A DNA stretch of 64,000 nt from Ziziphus jujuba (taxonomy: Eukaryota; Streptophyta; Magnoliopsida; Rosales; Rhamnaceae). Every line of letters begins with the position of its first letter. The stretch's first letter is position 1. The stretch lies in assembly GCF_031755915.1 (NCBI RefSeq), contig NC_083385.1, forward strand, positions 15,459,001-15,523,000, given 5' to 3'. Below, in pieces: positions 43,234 to 56,216 of this stretch. A model generated the notes under the pieces. It did no database searches. It was not told the origin of the DNA and saw only the letters and a program-made list of their open reading frames with translations. The translations under genes were made by a program, and so were the position numbers.

Positions 43234-46063
43234 ATTGGTATCAGAGCTTAGTTTGTCCTGCAATAGGCAAACCGAGGAATGGATGGTATTGGTTGGTGAT
43301 GCTTGGATCCGTAGAACCCCAATGCTACTATGAAGGGGACATTTTTGCATGGTGCGTGGGTAGTTGTGGCGGAATGCCCAACTTGAATATGACGTGGGGA
43401 TGTTCACCAAACGAGTGCCAGTGTGTGATACAGATACACTTTAACTGGGATTCTCGAGCAGCGAGGCAAATGCGAAGTTCTTGAATGGGACAAGCGTTTC
43501 GAATAAATGATTGGTGCTCAGAAATGAATTCATACATTGTTAAATGAGGAGCCACAAGAGAGTTCCAGCCACAATGCTGTTATAGGAGTACAAGCCATGG
43601 GTAGTGTAGTGCTTCATTGAAGGAGTATAAGTCGCAAGAGGCGCATTTCTTCTTAAAGGCCATGGTCAGTTAATACACCTCTTTTAGGAGGTAGTGCAGT
43701 TCTCTTGGGTAGTCGAGGGCTTGTTAGCCATGTGTTTCTTTTGGGGTATTGGTCTCAAGAATATACAGAAAATACCAAAAATAGATCCATTTTGATTAGG
43801 AGTCTTAACGGCCACAAAGAGTGGGGAAGAAAGAACAAGCCAGTGCAGCTGGGTGGCAGAGGCCACGTTTGTCCAAGAGGAAAGACAACCTTGTTGAAGC
43901 GAATGAGAAGTCAAGATGAGTGGGTGCGGGGGTGTGTGTTCTACGTGAAACTCCCATTGTGCATCATTAAATAATGGGGCCATCAGGGCCAAAATGTAGA
44001 TGCCATTAAGGCACAAGTGCAGGCGAGAATTGGAGATTAGGCCAATAGGGCCAAGAATTGTGCATGCTATGAAGGCATGATGGTGGGCGAGAACTCAAAA
44101 GATTAGGCCGGCGAGGCCAACGTTATGGTTGCCATAGAGGCACCAATGCGAGCAACATAGGAGATAAGGCCAAGAGGACCAAGGGACTGCCAAAGAAAAG
44201 GCAGAGAGCAAGTGACAATGACAACAAGGCATGAAGGCCGAATGTTCAAATGCCGTGGAGGCACAAGCTTCAAAAGAAGCACAACTAGACCACAGAGCTT
44301 GGGTAGCCTCAGAAGTATTGGTGCACATGGGCACAAAATGTCGGTGTAGAGGCAAAGGACTTCAATAGAAGCAACAGCCTTGAGGGCATGGTGATCAGTG
44401 CCATGAAGGCATGAGACTCTAGTGCGAGTCCATAAAGAAACCACAAGTGAGCCGGTTCGGTGAGAGAGTAAACATTTGCTTGGGTGGAATTTGGACGAGC
44501 ACTGGAGTTAGGCATCGAAGGCATAAGTGGGGGAGTGTTCATTGCGTTGACACCCTACACCTTGGGCATAAAGAAGTGGCGGTTTTGGAAGCTTAAAGCA
44601 GAGTTAGGCAGCATGCATTGAAGCAGAAGTCTGGTTAAAGAAGTTCATGAGGGACAATACCTTCTCCTTAAATTTTTTGGCTAGAGTTGGATGGAGCCAA
44701 AGTAGGCCCATGATCAAGTAGTCTTGTGAAGTTTGAAAGCCATTTGTGGAGGGATAAGGGCCAGACAACGATGAGTCTAGGGAAACCCAGAACCTCACAA
44801 AAGTGAAGTGTCAAAAGACGTATGTAAGCATGGAAAGTGAAAGGACTATGAAGGAAAACCTCAGCAGAGACCAACAAAATGTCTTTATATGACCAAGAGG
44901 GTCAAAGTTAAGTGTGGTATATTGCCGGAGGGCAAGATTTGGTTCAAGAAGGAACCTTGGATGCGTGGAACATTGCAAATTGGCCAGAGGGAAAAGCCGA
45001 CTCAAATGAGGAGCCGAGATACAAAAGTGAGCAAGATTGAGGCAAATAACTAAGGAAGGGACTTAGTTCAAGGTGACAATAGGTGTCGACAGCCGAAATA
45101 AGGGGGTCTTAGAAGAGAAGACTTCCATTCAAGATGTGGCAACTCGTCGCGTAGAGGATGCCACTTGAATAGGGGATTGGCGTTGGAAGCCACAAGAATA
45201 AATGCACACTTAAGGGATGTTGTGCATCAATTTGCAATTGGAGAAGGCAAGCTAGCTTGAGATTTGCCAGCACATCACCATCGTGGGGATGGAGATTTGA
45301 GTGTGGGAACAAAAGCTGAGAAGGGAAACTTAGCTTGTCACGGCAACAAAGTGCCGATGAAGCATGAAGTGGAGTTCAAGGGAGAGAAGAACTACCACAT
45401 GAGGAGCTCTTGAGTTTGGGTACCGTTGGGACAGTTGACGTAAGGGCAACACCTGAGAGGAGATGGTGTGCTCGATGAGAGAGTCAAGATCACCATCGGA
45501 TTATTTAATAGAGTTCGGTCCATGCGAGGACCTTGAAGGCAAGAGGGACCTTACTTTGGAGCTCAGGAATCTATTCGTCCAAGAGAGACAATAAGCGTTG
45601 GCTTGGGTGCCAACGACTGAAGAGAACATCGTCTAAGAAGGGACATGAAGTTGGCTAGAGTGATGCCAACAAATGAAGAAAGCATTTGTCCAAGGGGGAC
45701 ATGAGTCCGGCTAGGTTGCCATCGAGATATACGAGAGGCAAAATTCATCCGAGGGACACTATCCGCTTACGGAGCTGAAAGTGTGGGGTGAAACACTAAT
45801 TTACGCACAAGGAGGTGTATCTTTTGAGGAAAGCTTGAGTTTAGGTGAACGCATGCAAGAGATCCTTGGCCAAGTCCAAAAGTGGGCACGCGAAGGTCGT
45901 CACAGAGGTGATTCTACAGAGGTAAAGGGACGAAGTATACAGGATCTTGAGCTTGAGCCTGAAGAGCTTATGTGGATGAAAGGTGTTGCACGGAGTGCAG
46001 GAGTCTTGAGGATAGCTAGCAGGCACGTCGATGAGGGCATCGACATAATGAAGTGGGGGAGGA
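43234..46063 (+). other. LARD-like interior with degenerate tandem units
   Basis: No retrotransposon protein domain on either strand. Around 43976-44200 there are four or more units of about 62-66 bp built on GGCCNNNAGGGCCAA ... ATGAAGGCA. Looser GGGACATGA/GGCATGA repeats occur near 45560-45760. Unit lengths are not multiples of three throughout, so the array does not look coding. Confidence 0.6.
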
Positions 46064-46410
46064 TGTGACGATCCACACCTTTGAAATGACCTAGTGGCAT
46101 TTTCGTAAATATTTAAAGGTTGGGATCTTCGATTTCGGGCCATGGGAATCTCTTAAGAATGTCACTAGGATGGTGCACATCAAATGGCAGACCAAGATAT
46201 GAAGGTTTGTTAGAGAAAACCCCATTATGATTCCTCGCACAAAGTGATATATGTTGCTGCTAGAAAAGAAATGGCTAAATAAGCTCTTTAGGGGGGGTGG
46301 TCCGTATCTGGCTTTCCATTGCCCCCGGCTCCGGCTTCAAGCTTGGGCTAAGCAAGCCTCCCATGGGAGACGGCAAGCCATAGGGTGGACATAAAGTGCC
46401 ACGGAGGTGG
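46064..46410 (+). repeat. 3' LTR of the LARD-like element, left piece
   Basis: Matches 42166-42510 up to CACGGAGGTGG, where a solo LTR is inserted (GGTGG duplication at 46406-46410 and 52682-52686). Confidence 0.88.
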
Positions 46411-49400
46411 TGTCAGGACCAGTCCAAAATTCCTCACCGGAACCCTAGACAAGCCCTGATCCTAGGAAAACCCTACCGGACCCTCCAATGGAAAATCTAG
46501 CAGAACCTCCCCTAAGGGTTGGACTTAACACAAATTTCCTGCACTGAAAACACACTTCTATACACATCCCTTTATTCCTCCCACATTACTACAATTTGAT
46601 TCCACAAATTTACAGCACTCCAAATGAATAACAGTAAATCAGTGCATAAATAATAACTACATGTCCAATACAGTATATAGAGCATTATACAAATAAATAT
46701 GGAATTAATACAATGACAGATGAAGCAATACAAGATGAAGAGGAAAAAGGGAAGAAATGCTTCTTAGACTTTCGGCAATGAATTGAAACGTCGGGCTCGC
46801 CCCGAACGATCAACGTCTCCAACCTGAACCTAGGGGAACGGAATTTAAAAATATGAGATGCTAATCATCTCAATGAGTGACCCTATCTACTACACATATA
46901 TAATAGTAACAATAATCACAGTACGTTTGATTAATTAACAATAAATAAATAAATAAATAATAATTAATTGAAAAATAATATTTCCTCTCAAAACCCTCAC
47001 TATTCACTCTGTTGGAAAGGTTCCCCTTTTAAAACATTTTCCAAAACCCAATATTCGTATGCCCAAAATCAAGGAATCATTAATTTAATAAATAATAATT
47101 AAATGATCCGAATATAAATAAAATGTAATAAAATAAAATAAATAATTTTAGAACACTTTAGGATTTGAAATTTCTATCTGAAAATTTATACTTGACGCAC
47201 CACATCATATACTAGTGATGCCCTCCGACACCCAGCGTCCCGAGCACTGACTGGCGGGGAGGTTAAAGAGAGAAACTTGCATATGGTCGCTTCGGCATCC
47301 CGACAGTGCCGCTGCTGAAACCGTCATCCCGGCCACGAAGGGGGGCGGCTATGGCCAATATCAAACTTGCCTGCCCTCGGTCCAATGGCAACTCACGGGA
47401 GACATTATAACTTGCGCGCTAATCCAAATATACAGCCAGAACACCAATACTGTATGAGTGCGTCTAAAATAAATAACCAAATTTTTCAAAAATTTACCGT
47501 GGGAATTATACCTTTTTCGAACTCAACCTCCCACATTTTTCTTTAACATTTCCAGTACAAAACCACCGATAACAATATACAAATAATTTTTCTCGTATCA
47601 CAAAGTCCATCAAATAATATTCCACGAGCATAATTATAAAATTTGAAACCACCAATTTAAACCAACATTTTCCTTGAAATATTTAAAATCAAATCATGCC
47701 CAAAAATAATATTAAAACCACATGAATTTCATATATAATTTAATTCCACAAATCCTCAATGCCATAAAATAATTTCCACAATGCATAAATTTATATAAAT
47801 GCATTTTTTATTAATCAAAATAAACTCACAAATAAATTCCACAATAAATCAATTAATATTAAAATCACAGTTCCTTTAAATCAATTTCTTCCTCCAAAAT
47901 AATATATAAGGCTCACAAAAATATTTAAATATATTTTCTCTTCATAAGCCCTTGATTGTACATGAAAATTCTCGATAAAATAATAATAATAATAATCTAG
48001 AATTTAAATCATAAATTCTTTGAATTTCTCCAATATTCAATCACGGCATCAAAATATATATATGTATGCATATAACCAAACATCTGAAATTTGACATTAT
48101 AAAATAAATACCCAATTTTATAAAATTCCAACCACATAAATATATTTTCCAAATATTCAAATATCACCAAATAAATATAAATCATCACCCGAAAATAGTT
48201 TTTAAGGTAGGTCACTCACCTGTAGCACGCAATTAAATCAAGATCCTCCATGGGATCAATTCCACGATGCATCCGTGCTCCTGAAATATCAATATTACAC
48301 AACTCAAATAAATTAATATTTTATTCGGATAAATAATATCCGGTACTGGGGGGGTTAAACACAAACGTTAACCAAAATTGACGAGTAATATACCGAATTG
48401 AAGCTTGAGTGACGAGGATCACGAATCCGGTCTTACTTCCCGGAGATCGAACCCGAGGTGGCCGGAATCTCGCCGGAAAGCTTTCGGCCTTTAGAGCCTT
48501 GATTCTCCCAAACCGTCGCGAATTGGAGGAAAAAGACACCGGATCTGGGTTCAGGGGGTCAGAATTAGTGGGGAGGGACAGGCGGTGCAACAGGATACTT
48601 GCTAGAATAGTGATTTCTTCAGCGAGCCGTCGCGGTCACCGGCAACCGTTGCCGCCGCCCGCCCGTACGGTGGCTGGTGGCCAAGATTTTTGGGATTTTT
48701 GTAGATCGAGGGGAGAGGGTTCCAATGGGACCTGCAGTGAGACAAACGGAGGCCGGACGGCGAAGAGATCTGGGTTTGAAGATTTTTAGTCCTTCGCCAG
48801 AAAATACTCCGATCCCAGCGCGTCAGAGGTCCGATAGCCGTGAAATTTGGTGGGCTGGCCGGAAATGAAGAGGTGGTGAGGGATGGCTAGCGCGTGTGGC
48901 CTGAAAATGGCCTGAAATGGGTCAAACGGCGGTGGCCGGTGGTGGAGGGGAAAAATCGCTGTCGCCTGAAAACGCTCCGATCCCAGTGCGTTACCGACTG
49001 GTTGTGTAACACCCCGTCCCGAATCGCACCGGAATCCGTGCACGTTGACCGAGGTTGACCGTTGACTGTTGACCGAAGGGGTCAAAAGTTGACTTTTTGA
49101 TTCGGTGGAAATTTCGAGTTGACCAGGGTACCGTGGCGAAGTGCATGACGCCCTGAGTTCGTAGACTAGTAGCACGTCGAAAACGGAGCTACGGTTTGAA
49201 AGTTATGGGTGAAACAAGTTGAAGTGCAAACTGTCCAAAAGGTGCCGGGAGTTGACTTTTTCTTGTGATGTAATTTTGAGTTGACTCTTGTATGGTTGTA
49301 AATTACTCGTCGATACGAGTTCATAGACTAGCAGCACGCTTAAATCGGACATTTGGTTAAAAAGTTACGGACGTTTGAAATTCGCTGGGTACCGTATTAT

Positions 49401-49545
49401 TTTAATATATCTGGCTTAAGTGCACCGTAACGCCACGTGTCAGCTTCTGATCGGTCCACGTGGCATGAACAGTGTCACGCAGGGGTTTTATTTGTTAAAA
49501 CTCTCGGGGAAGAGAGAGAAAGAGAGAGAGGAGAGAGAAAGAGAG

Positions 49546-49583
<38 letters not shown>

Positions 49584-52500
49584 CCGGCCGCCGGTAATTT
49601 TCAAACTTTCCGGCCAAGTTACTGCACACGCGCCGGCCAGCCAGGTTGCCCACCTCATTTCCGGCAAAACCACCAAGTTTCACGGCGAACGGCCGCCGGA
49701 CGCGCCCAGATCGGACCTCCGTAGTTTGGCGGCGACTTTTACCCCTCCACCGCCGGCCACCGCGAATCGACCCTGTTCCGGCCGATCTACAGTACACACG
49801 CCAGCTAGCCTTGATCCTCTCCTCCAGTCTGGCCTACCCACCAAAAATCACGGCCATCGGACCACCGACGCGCCGGGATCGGAGCATTTTCCGGCGAGGG
49901 GCTGGAAATCTTCAAACGGTGATTTCTCCGTCGTCCGACCTCCGTTTTTCTCACCGCCAGTCCCGTTAGGTTGCTCTCCTCAAGATCTACAAGTCTGCAA
50001 AATTTCACAGCCAACGGCCACCGCACGTGCCGCCGCCGGCGACGGTTGCCGGTGACCGTGGCAGCCAGCCGGAAATTACTGTTCCGGCAAGTACCCGAAA
50101 TTCCGGCTAGCTCCAGTCCGCTGTGTTCGACCTCCTGAACCCGAATCCGGCATCCGTTTCCGCCAATTCGCGACGATTTGGGAGAATTGCGGAGCCGAAA
50201 CCCGAAAAGCTTCCCGACGAAATTCCGACCCCGTCGGGTACGATCATCGGAAATTAAGACCGGATCTGTGATTAGCATCACTCGAGCTTCGATTCGGTAT
50301 ATAACTCGTAAATTCTAGATATCGTTTGTGTTTTGACCCCCCAGGTACCGGGTATTATTTACCCGAATAAAATATTAATTTATTTGACTGTCTGTGAATT
50401 TTGTTCTAGGAGCACCGGTGAGTCGTGAAATTGATCCCGTGGTGGATCATAGTTTAATTGCGTGCTCCAGGTGAGTGACCCACCTTCAAATTAATTTTGG
50501 GAAATTAATTGGTGAATATATTATGTGTGATTTAAATATTTGGAATTTAATTCCTATGTGCCAAATATTTATTGGATTTATTGTGGAATTGTTTATGAAT
50601 TTATTGGATTTAAGAAAATGTGCATTATATAAATTTATGCCATGTGAAATTATTTTATGGTTTTGAGGATTTTGAAATTGGTGTGGTTTTAATGGTAAAT
50701 TGGGCACGATTTGATTTTCAAATATTTCAAGGAAAATATTTGGTTATGTTGGTGATTTCAATTTTTTATAAAATATGCCCATGGAATATTATGAGATTTG
50801 ATTATGATATTTCGAGAAATTATTTATGTTTGGAAAAAATATGGATATTTGAATTGATGGATTTGGGAGTTGGTGGATTTGAAAATCATGGAATTTATGG
50901 TGTTGATTATAAAGAAATTACGGAGCATTTCCGGGTTCAAGCGGATGGATTATGCCCGCTATGCTTATGAAAAATGTGAAATTTGTTTTATAATTTAAAT
51001 TTGTGGATTTTATGATTTTTAGATGCACCGTGCACGTACTGGTGTTCTGTTTATATGTGATATGGTTAGTGTGCACACGGTTGTGATTAGCGCGCAGGTG
51101 GGTGTGAGTAGCGCGCGGTTGTGATTAGCGTGCAGGTGGGTGTGAGTAGCACGCGGTTGATATTATGAGGGTGTCCTGTGGATGCCATCGGAGAGGGTGG
51201 CCACCCCCATGGCCGGGACACCAGGTTAGCAGCGGCGCAGTGGGACGCCACGCGACCGTATGCCGGTTTCTCTCTATAACCTCCTGTCTGGCGGTACCTT
51301 GGGACGCTGGGTACTGTTGGCGCCACTGGTATATAGTGGGTGCATCAAATGATTTTCAGAACTGTGTTTTAAAAATAAAATGTTTAGAAACTGTATTGGA
51401 ATTAAAATTATAATTGTTACTGTTCTGGTATTTATGTGATGTCTTGGTTTTTGGGGATTACGAGCAAGGATTTTGTGAAAATGTTTTAAAAGGGGAACTT
51501 TTCCAACTGAGAGAATTGTAAGGGTTTTGAGAGAAATTATTATTTCCAAATAATTATTATCTATCTACTTATTACTGTGGTATTATATTGTATAGTAGAT
51601 AGGGTCACTCACTGAGATGATTAGCATCTCACACTCTTAAATTCCGTTCCTCTAGGTACCAGGTTGTCGGTGTTCATCCGGAGCGGACTTGATCTTCATC
51701 GCTGTTTTACTGCGTGAAGTACCCTGTTCTTCTTTTATTGCAGTCGTACTATTTCTTTCACTCTTGTTGTATTTATTTTGCACTGGATTACTGTATTTTT
51801 ATTGAAGTGCTGAAATTTGTGGAACCAACTTGTAGTACCGTGGGAGGAATAAGGGGATGTTTTTAGAAGTGTGTTTTCAGTGCAGGTAATTTGTGGTAAG
51901 TAAATCCCTTAGGGGAGGCTCTGTCGGATTTTCCGTTGGAGGGTTCGGTAGGGTTTCCCTGGGATCAGGGCTTGTCTAGGGTTCCGGGGAAGGAATTCTG
52001 GACGGGTCCTGACAGGTTGGCTGTGAGATTTGGGTGGCCGGTCAAAATTGAGGAGGCGGAGGCAGTGGGGTGGCGCGTGTGGGGAAAAGGTGGCCAGAAA
52101 ATGGCTAAATGGCTGTGGCCGGTCGTTTCTCTCTCAAGCTCTCTCTCTCTCTCTCTCTCCTTTCCCCCGCCGACCTGCCCATTTTCCCGAAATAAAAGCC
52201 ACCGTGGGTGACACTGTTCACCCACGTGGACCTCTCAGATGTCGACATGTGGTGTCACTGTTCACTTAAGCCAGATATATTAAAATATTACGGTATTCGG
52301 AAAACTTCGCATGTCCATAACTTTTTAATCGTATGTCCAAATTAGGCGTGACGCTAATCTGTGGACTCATTTCGACGAGTACTTTACAATCATACAAAAG
52401 TCAAAGCAAAATCCTACAATCATAAAAAGTCAACTCCCGGCACCTTTTGGACAGTTTGAATCTCGACTTGTTTTGCCCATAACTTTCAAACCGTAGCTCC

Positions 52501-52681
52501 GTTTTCGACGTGCTACTAGTCTATGAACTCGTGTCAATGTGTACTTTGTAACAATACCTCAGTCAACCTACAATTCCATCCGAGTCAAAAAGTCAACTTG
52601 TAACCCCTTCGGTCAATTGTCAACGGTCAACCTCGGTCAAAGTTGGAAAATTTCCGTAGTACTTCGGGACGGGATGTTACA
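46411..52681 (-). mobile_element. Minus-oriented solo LTR (Gypsy family), itself interrupted
   Basis: It starts TGTCAGGACCAGTCC and ends GGGACGGGATGTTACA, the reverse complement of the family LTR (TGTAAC...CCTGACA). Flanks are GGTGG/GGTGG. About 3.26 kb once the inner insert 49005-52014 and one GGTTG are removed. A single LTR without interior means recombination between two LTRs removed the rest. Confidence 0.88.
49005..52014 (+). mobile_element. Plus-oriented solo LTR nested in the minus-oriented solo LTR
   Basis: TGTAACACCCCGTCCCGAATC...GGGTCCTGACA, 3010 bp, flanked by GGTTG (49000-49004 and 52015-52019). Same family as 31485-34362 but clearly diverged; it carries a long GA run (49506-49580) and a shorter GCGCGCAGGTG array near 51085-51160. 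Confidence 0.9.
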
Positions 52682-52686
52682 GGTGG

Positions 52687-53372
52687 GCTTATGTCTCCGA
52701 GGGACAGGGAGTCCTGAGGACAGTATCGGTAGGCGCTGCGAGCTGGTATTGCACGTCACTCCTGTGCCAAAGGTTGAGTGTAGCATTCGCTATGCCGTTT
52801 TTTATTGGCTATGCCAAGAATACACGTAGGTCTTTGTTACAAGGTTGTGGCAAATGTGCCAGTGAGCGGGGGTTCGGCACTGACGGGGCGACACCGTGCC
52901 ATCGGGTGGCATTCGTATGTGGGCTTTTGATCTTGTGTTGCTACCTTAGGTGGCATGTTGGCACGATACTGGCGTGCATGCTCCAGGGTCGTATGTTAGT
53001 CGGGATGCGCATGGACCAAGGCTCGAATGGAGAGTTGGGTTACTGACTAGATCTTGGCATAAGGTTGAACAGCAAGCTACCGAGTGGGCGTGAGGCCATC
53101 GGGCTAGGGTGTTAGGTGGCATGAGCTTTGATAACTATGAGAACCAATAGATGGGGTGAGTGTCTAGGCTATTAGCCGTGATGTCGGGAAGCAATCATAG
53201 TCGCTTAGGCGTGAGACTAGCGAAAGTAGTTCTCGTCGGTGAACCTCAGGGGCGTACAATTGGTATCAAATGGGTCGACATATGAACTCGGATAAGGAGA
53301 AGGGTGGCCTTGACTAGAGAGTCTTAGCGCAGCACGATCTATTTCTGCTGTATAAAATATAGGACCGTGACA
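52687..53372 (+). repeat. 3' LTR of the LARD-like element, right piece
   Basis: Continues the LTR from GCTTATGTCTCCGAGGGACA to GGACCGTGACA; matches 42512-43233. It is followed by the CAATG duplication. Confidence 0.88.
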
Positions 53373-54000
53373 CAATGCATACATACTTCAAAACTTTTCC
53401 ATAATAATCTTTTTTCTGATTAATTTCCATATTCATTTCACCATTAAGAAATGCAATGAATATTTGAGATTGTCCATTCTCTATTACCGTGGTTCACGTG
53501 AAATCCAAATATCATCGGAAAATTGTTTTTTTTTTTTTTATAAAAAAAAATGACAAATTTTCATTGTTATTATTTTTTTTTTGAGGTACAATTGCTTATG
53601 AACGGTAAGCCTAATCATTAGGTCTATTAATAACAACCCACTCGATCGGGTTATCGCCAAATGAATCCACAAAAATAATATAAGTATTCGTTTTGGCCTT
53701 ATTAGGGCGATGCCATGATATTTTCATTTAATTATTTATAACAGGGATCATAATATTGTTACTAATTGATTTTTTTTTGTTTTTTTTTGTTTTGTTTTTT
53801 GGGACCGGTAAACTGTTACTTATTGTTACAGCTCATTAAATTAACATCGTTTTTTCTTAAACAAAAAAAAAATCAATGAAATTAACATCGTTAGCAGTAA
53901 TTTATTTAAAAAATAGAATAAAACTATAATCAGCAACAATTTAAAATAGTACTCCTTGACAATCCAATCCATCACTGATTTCCCGATTGATCATGAGGAG
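53373..54000 (+). repeat. UGT 3'-flank paralogous segment, copy 3 (right part)
   Basis: Matches 17480-18180 (CATACATACTTCAAAA, TACAATTGCTTATGAACGG, AACAACCCACTCGATCGGG). It runs through the point where the Harbinger element sits at 18185, so it is the empty site for that insertion. Confidence 0.85.
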
Positions 54001-56216
54001 CTTATTAACTCACCCCGGCCCACCTAATTGACTTTCCAACCACTCTTAGTTCTCAGTGGTCTAACTTGTGCTTTCTTTATCAATGTTGATTAATAATCCA
54101 TCAGAAAGTTATGGCCAATTTCACCAAACAGACTGAAATGCGTTTCTTCTCCAATACTTATAATTTTCCAAGAAAATAAATAATGAAGCTTTGTCACTGT
54201 TCTCCAATCAATTTCAACATTTCTATCCAAATTTTCTAATTAATCTTAATTAATGCATTTGGATAGTGCTTATACATTTAGAAAATACTATTTGTTAATG
54301 TCAAGTAATAATCAAATATATATCTGCGGTTTTCATATAAAATAATCATATTAATTGCAATAAGTAGAAACATATGCTTAATCGAGTATTCCTTTAAAGT
54401 GATGTGTTGTGTCAATTATTAATCCACTGCATTTAAATTACTTTTGATGTTGGAAAAAAAAACAAAAAAACAAAAAAAAAATATATAAAAATGTTGTAAG
54501 AAGTAATGGTTGCTAATGGTTAGCCTACATCGTACGACAGGATCGACTTGTTTGTATATGATATGAAGTGGAAGAACGCATGATTTATGTCTAGATAGGT
54601 GTTGGTTCTTTGGACAGCAAGGTGTGACCTGCAATGAAGAAGATAACAAGAAATATATATTTTGCACAACTCCACTCACAGCAAGGGAAAAATCAGCTCC
54701 TCAAAAATTCATATATATATATATATATCTGATTGAAACAGAGATATAGCAGATAGAAGCAAGAGAGACAGAGAAGGTAAAAAAGGAGTTTCAAAATGAA
54801 TCGAAACTTGTCAAAAGCTAGAGAGGTCACTTCTCTGGTTCTCTATTTTCTCTTTTTTCATCTTTTTAAATTTGATGGATTTCATACATTTGTTACAAAA
54901 TCAAATATTTAATAAAGTAAGATTGATTATAGTTAAGTTACTAAACCGTAATAATATAATTTGAGTAAAAACTTTGTGCCTACTGCACATTAATATCAAC
55001 ATTAAATTATTTTCTTTTCGGTCCCCGACAAAATATTATTTGATATTCCTTGAATGCTTTCCTGATTGGCGAGCTAACCCACCATGGTCAACAGGATAGG
55101 TAATTTGATTTTCCAATTGTCAATTAATTCTGATTACAATTGTATTATTGCAAAAGTGAAAAGTTGCTAGTGGTTTCAAATTTCAATGTACGAACCATTA
55201 ATTATTACATATGGCGAGTATCAATAAAAATAATAATAATAAATCAGAAAGACTTTGGCCGAACTATGGGCAGCAGTGTAGAGAATTGGGATCCGCTATC
55301 CTCTTTCCCTGTCCCACCAATGAATTTGTGACACGTCCGCCATTTAAAATATTTTAAGGGTTGTAGGCTCTCTTCTTCAGTTAACTTCTTTCTTCTACCA
55401 AAATTCTTTTTTGAAGTAGTAAAATTCCCATGTTCTTTTGACTTATGAGATTCGGCAGCCACACCCCTCATCTAGATGACAACAAAATTCTGTCCATCTT
55501 TTATTCAATTGTAGTGTTATGATAGTTGTAGCTTATTAAAGAGTTCAATTTATTTTGTATACTAAAAATTCAAGCTAAATTGAACAGGCCCACTCTAGAG
55601 GCTCGGCCGGCTAAGTTGAACAAGAAATAAAAAATAATAAAAAATGCTACGGTCACAAAAGCCATTCAATTTTAAATGATCAGATCAACCAGTGGCCTTA
55701 CTTTGGCGATTATCTTTTGCACCTAATATCTTCATTTCGCAGAGCCATTAATGGGTGGCATCAGAGATAGTCCTCATCTTTACTCATGACCACAACTTTA
55801 ATCGGCATCGATCACATGGCCGGATGCAACTTCATCCATTACAACGGATATGAGAGAAGAAGAACTTCTCTACCCAACGGAAAAAGTTAACGGCAAAAAA
55901 ACTAGTGCTATGTGTCAATTGGTTGTGGGGACAGACAAAAAGACAAGGAAAAGGGAACAGAGAATCTTGATCTATCGAGTCAATGACAGGCTCACTTTTA
56001 GCAGTAGTAATATATATATATATATATATATATAAACCAAGATATTGCAAAAACCATATAAATCATATATTAGATAAGAATATCTAGAATAACAACTGGG
56101 AAAGACTAATCCATGCAAATGGTCTTCCCTTGGTTTAGCATGTTATTATCGATGCAATATCATGACAGAAAGAACAAAAAGCCAATAAAATGGTAGACAA
56201 TTCAACGATTGGATAA
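54001..56216. other. Intergenic region downstream of the P450 gene
   Basis: No supportable gene. Minus-strand frames at 54419-54679 and 55244-55471 have no known domain. (AT)n tracts lie at about 54708-54728 and 56010-56033. Confidence 0.4.

Larger units (their letters stand above)
42166..53372 (+). mobile_element. Non-coding LTR retroelement (LARD-like) with nested insertions
   Basis: TG...CA ends and a CAATG target duplication (42161-42165 and 53373-53377). The 5' LTR is 42166-43233. The primer site TGGTATCAGAGC is at 43236-43247 and a purine tract (GAAGTGGGGGAGG) lies just before the 3' LTR at 46064. The 3' LTR is split: 46064-46410 and 52687-53372. The 2.83-kb interior has no gag or pol frame, so it is a large retrotransposon derivative moved in trans. 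The empty site is preserved in the paralogue at about 17480. Confidence 0.88.

Noticed and set aside
43066..46143. Many 60-114-codon frames in the LARD-like interior
   Set aside because: No conserved domain, both strands equally open, and they overlap degenerate tandem units.
54419..54679. 86-codon minus-strand frame, with a possible TTGCAG acceptor inside
   Set aside because: No domain recognised and no partner exon found; also considered as a microRNA hairpin, but no stable foldback was evident by eye.
55244..55471. 75-codon minus-strand frame near the P450 gene
   Set aside because: No domain and no sign of expression signals.
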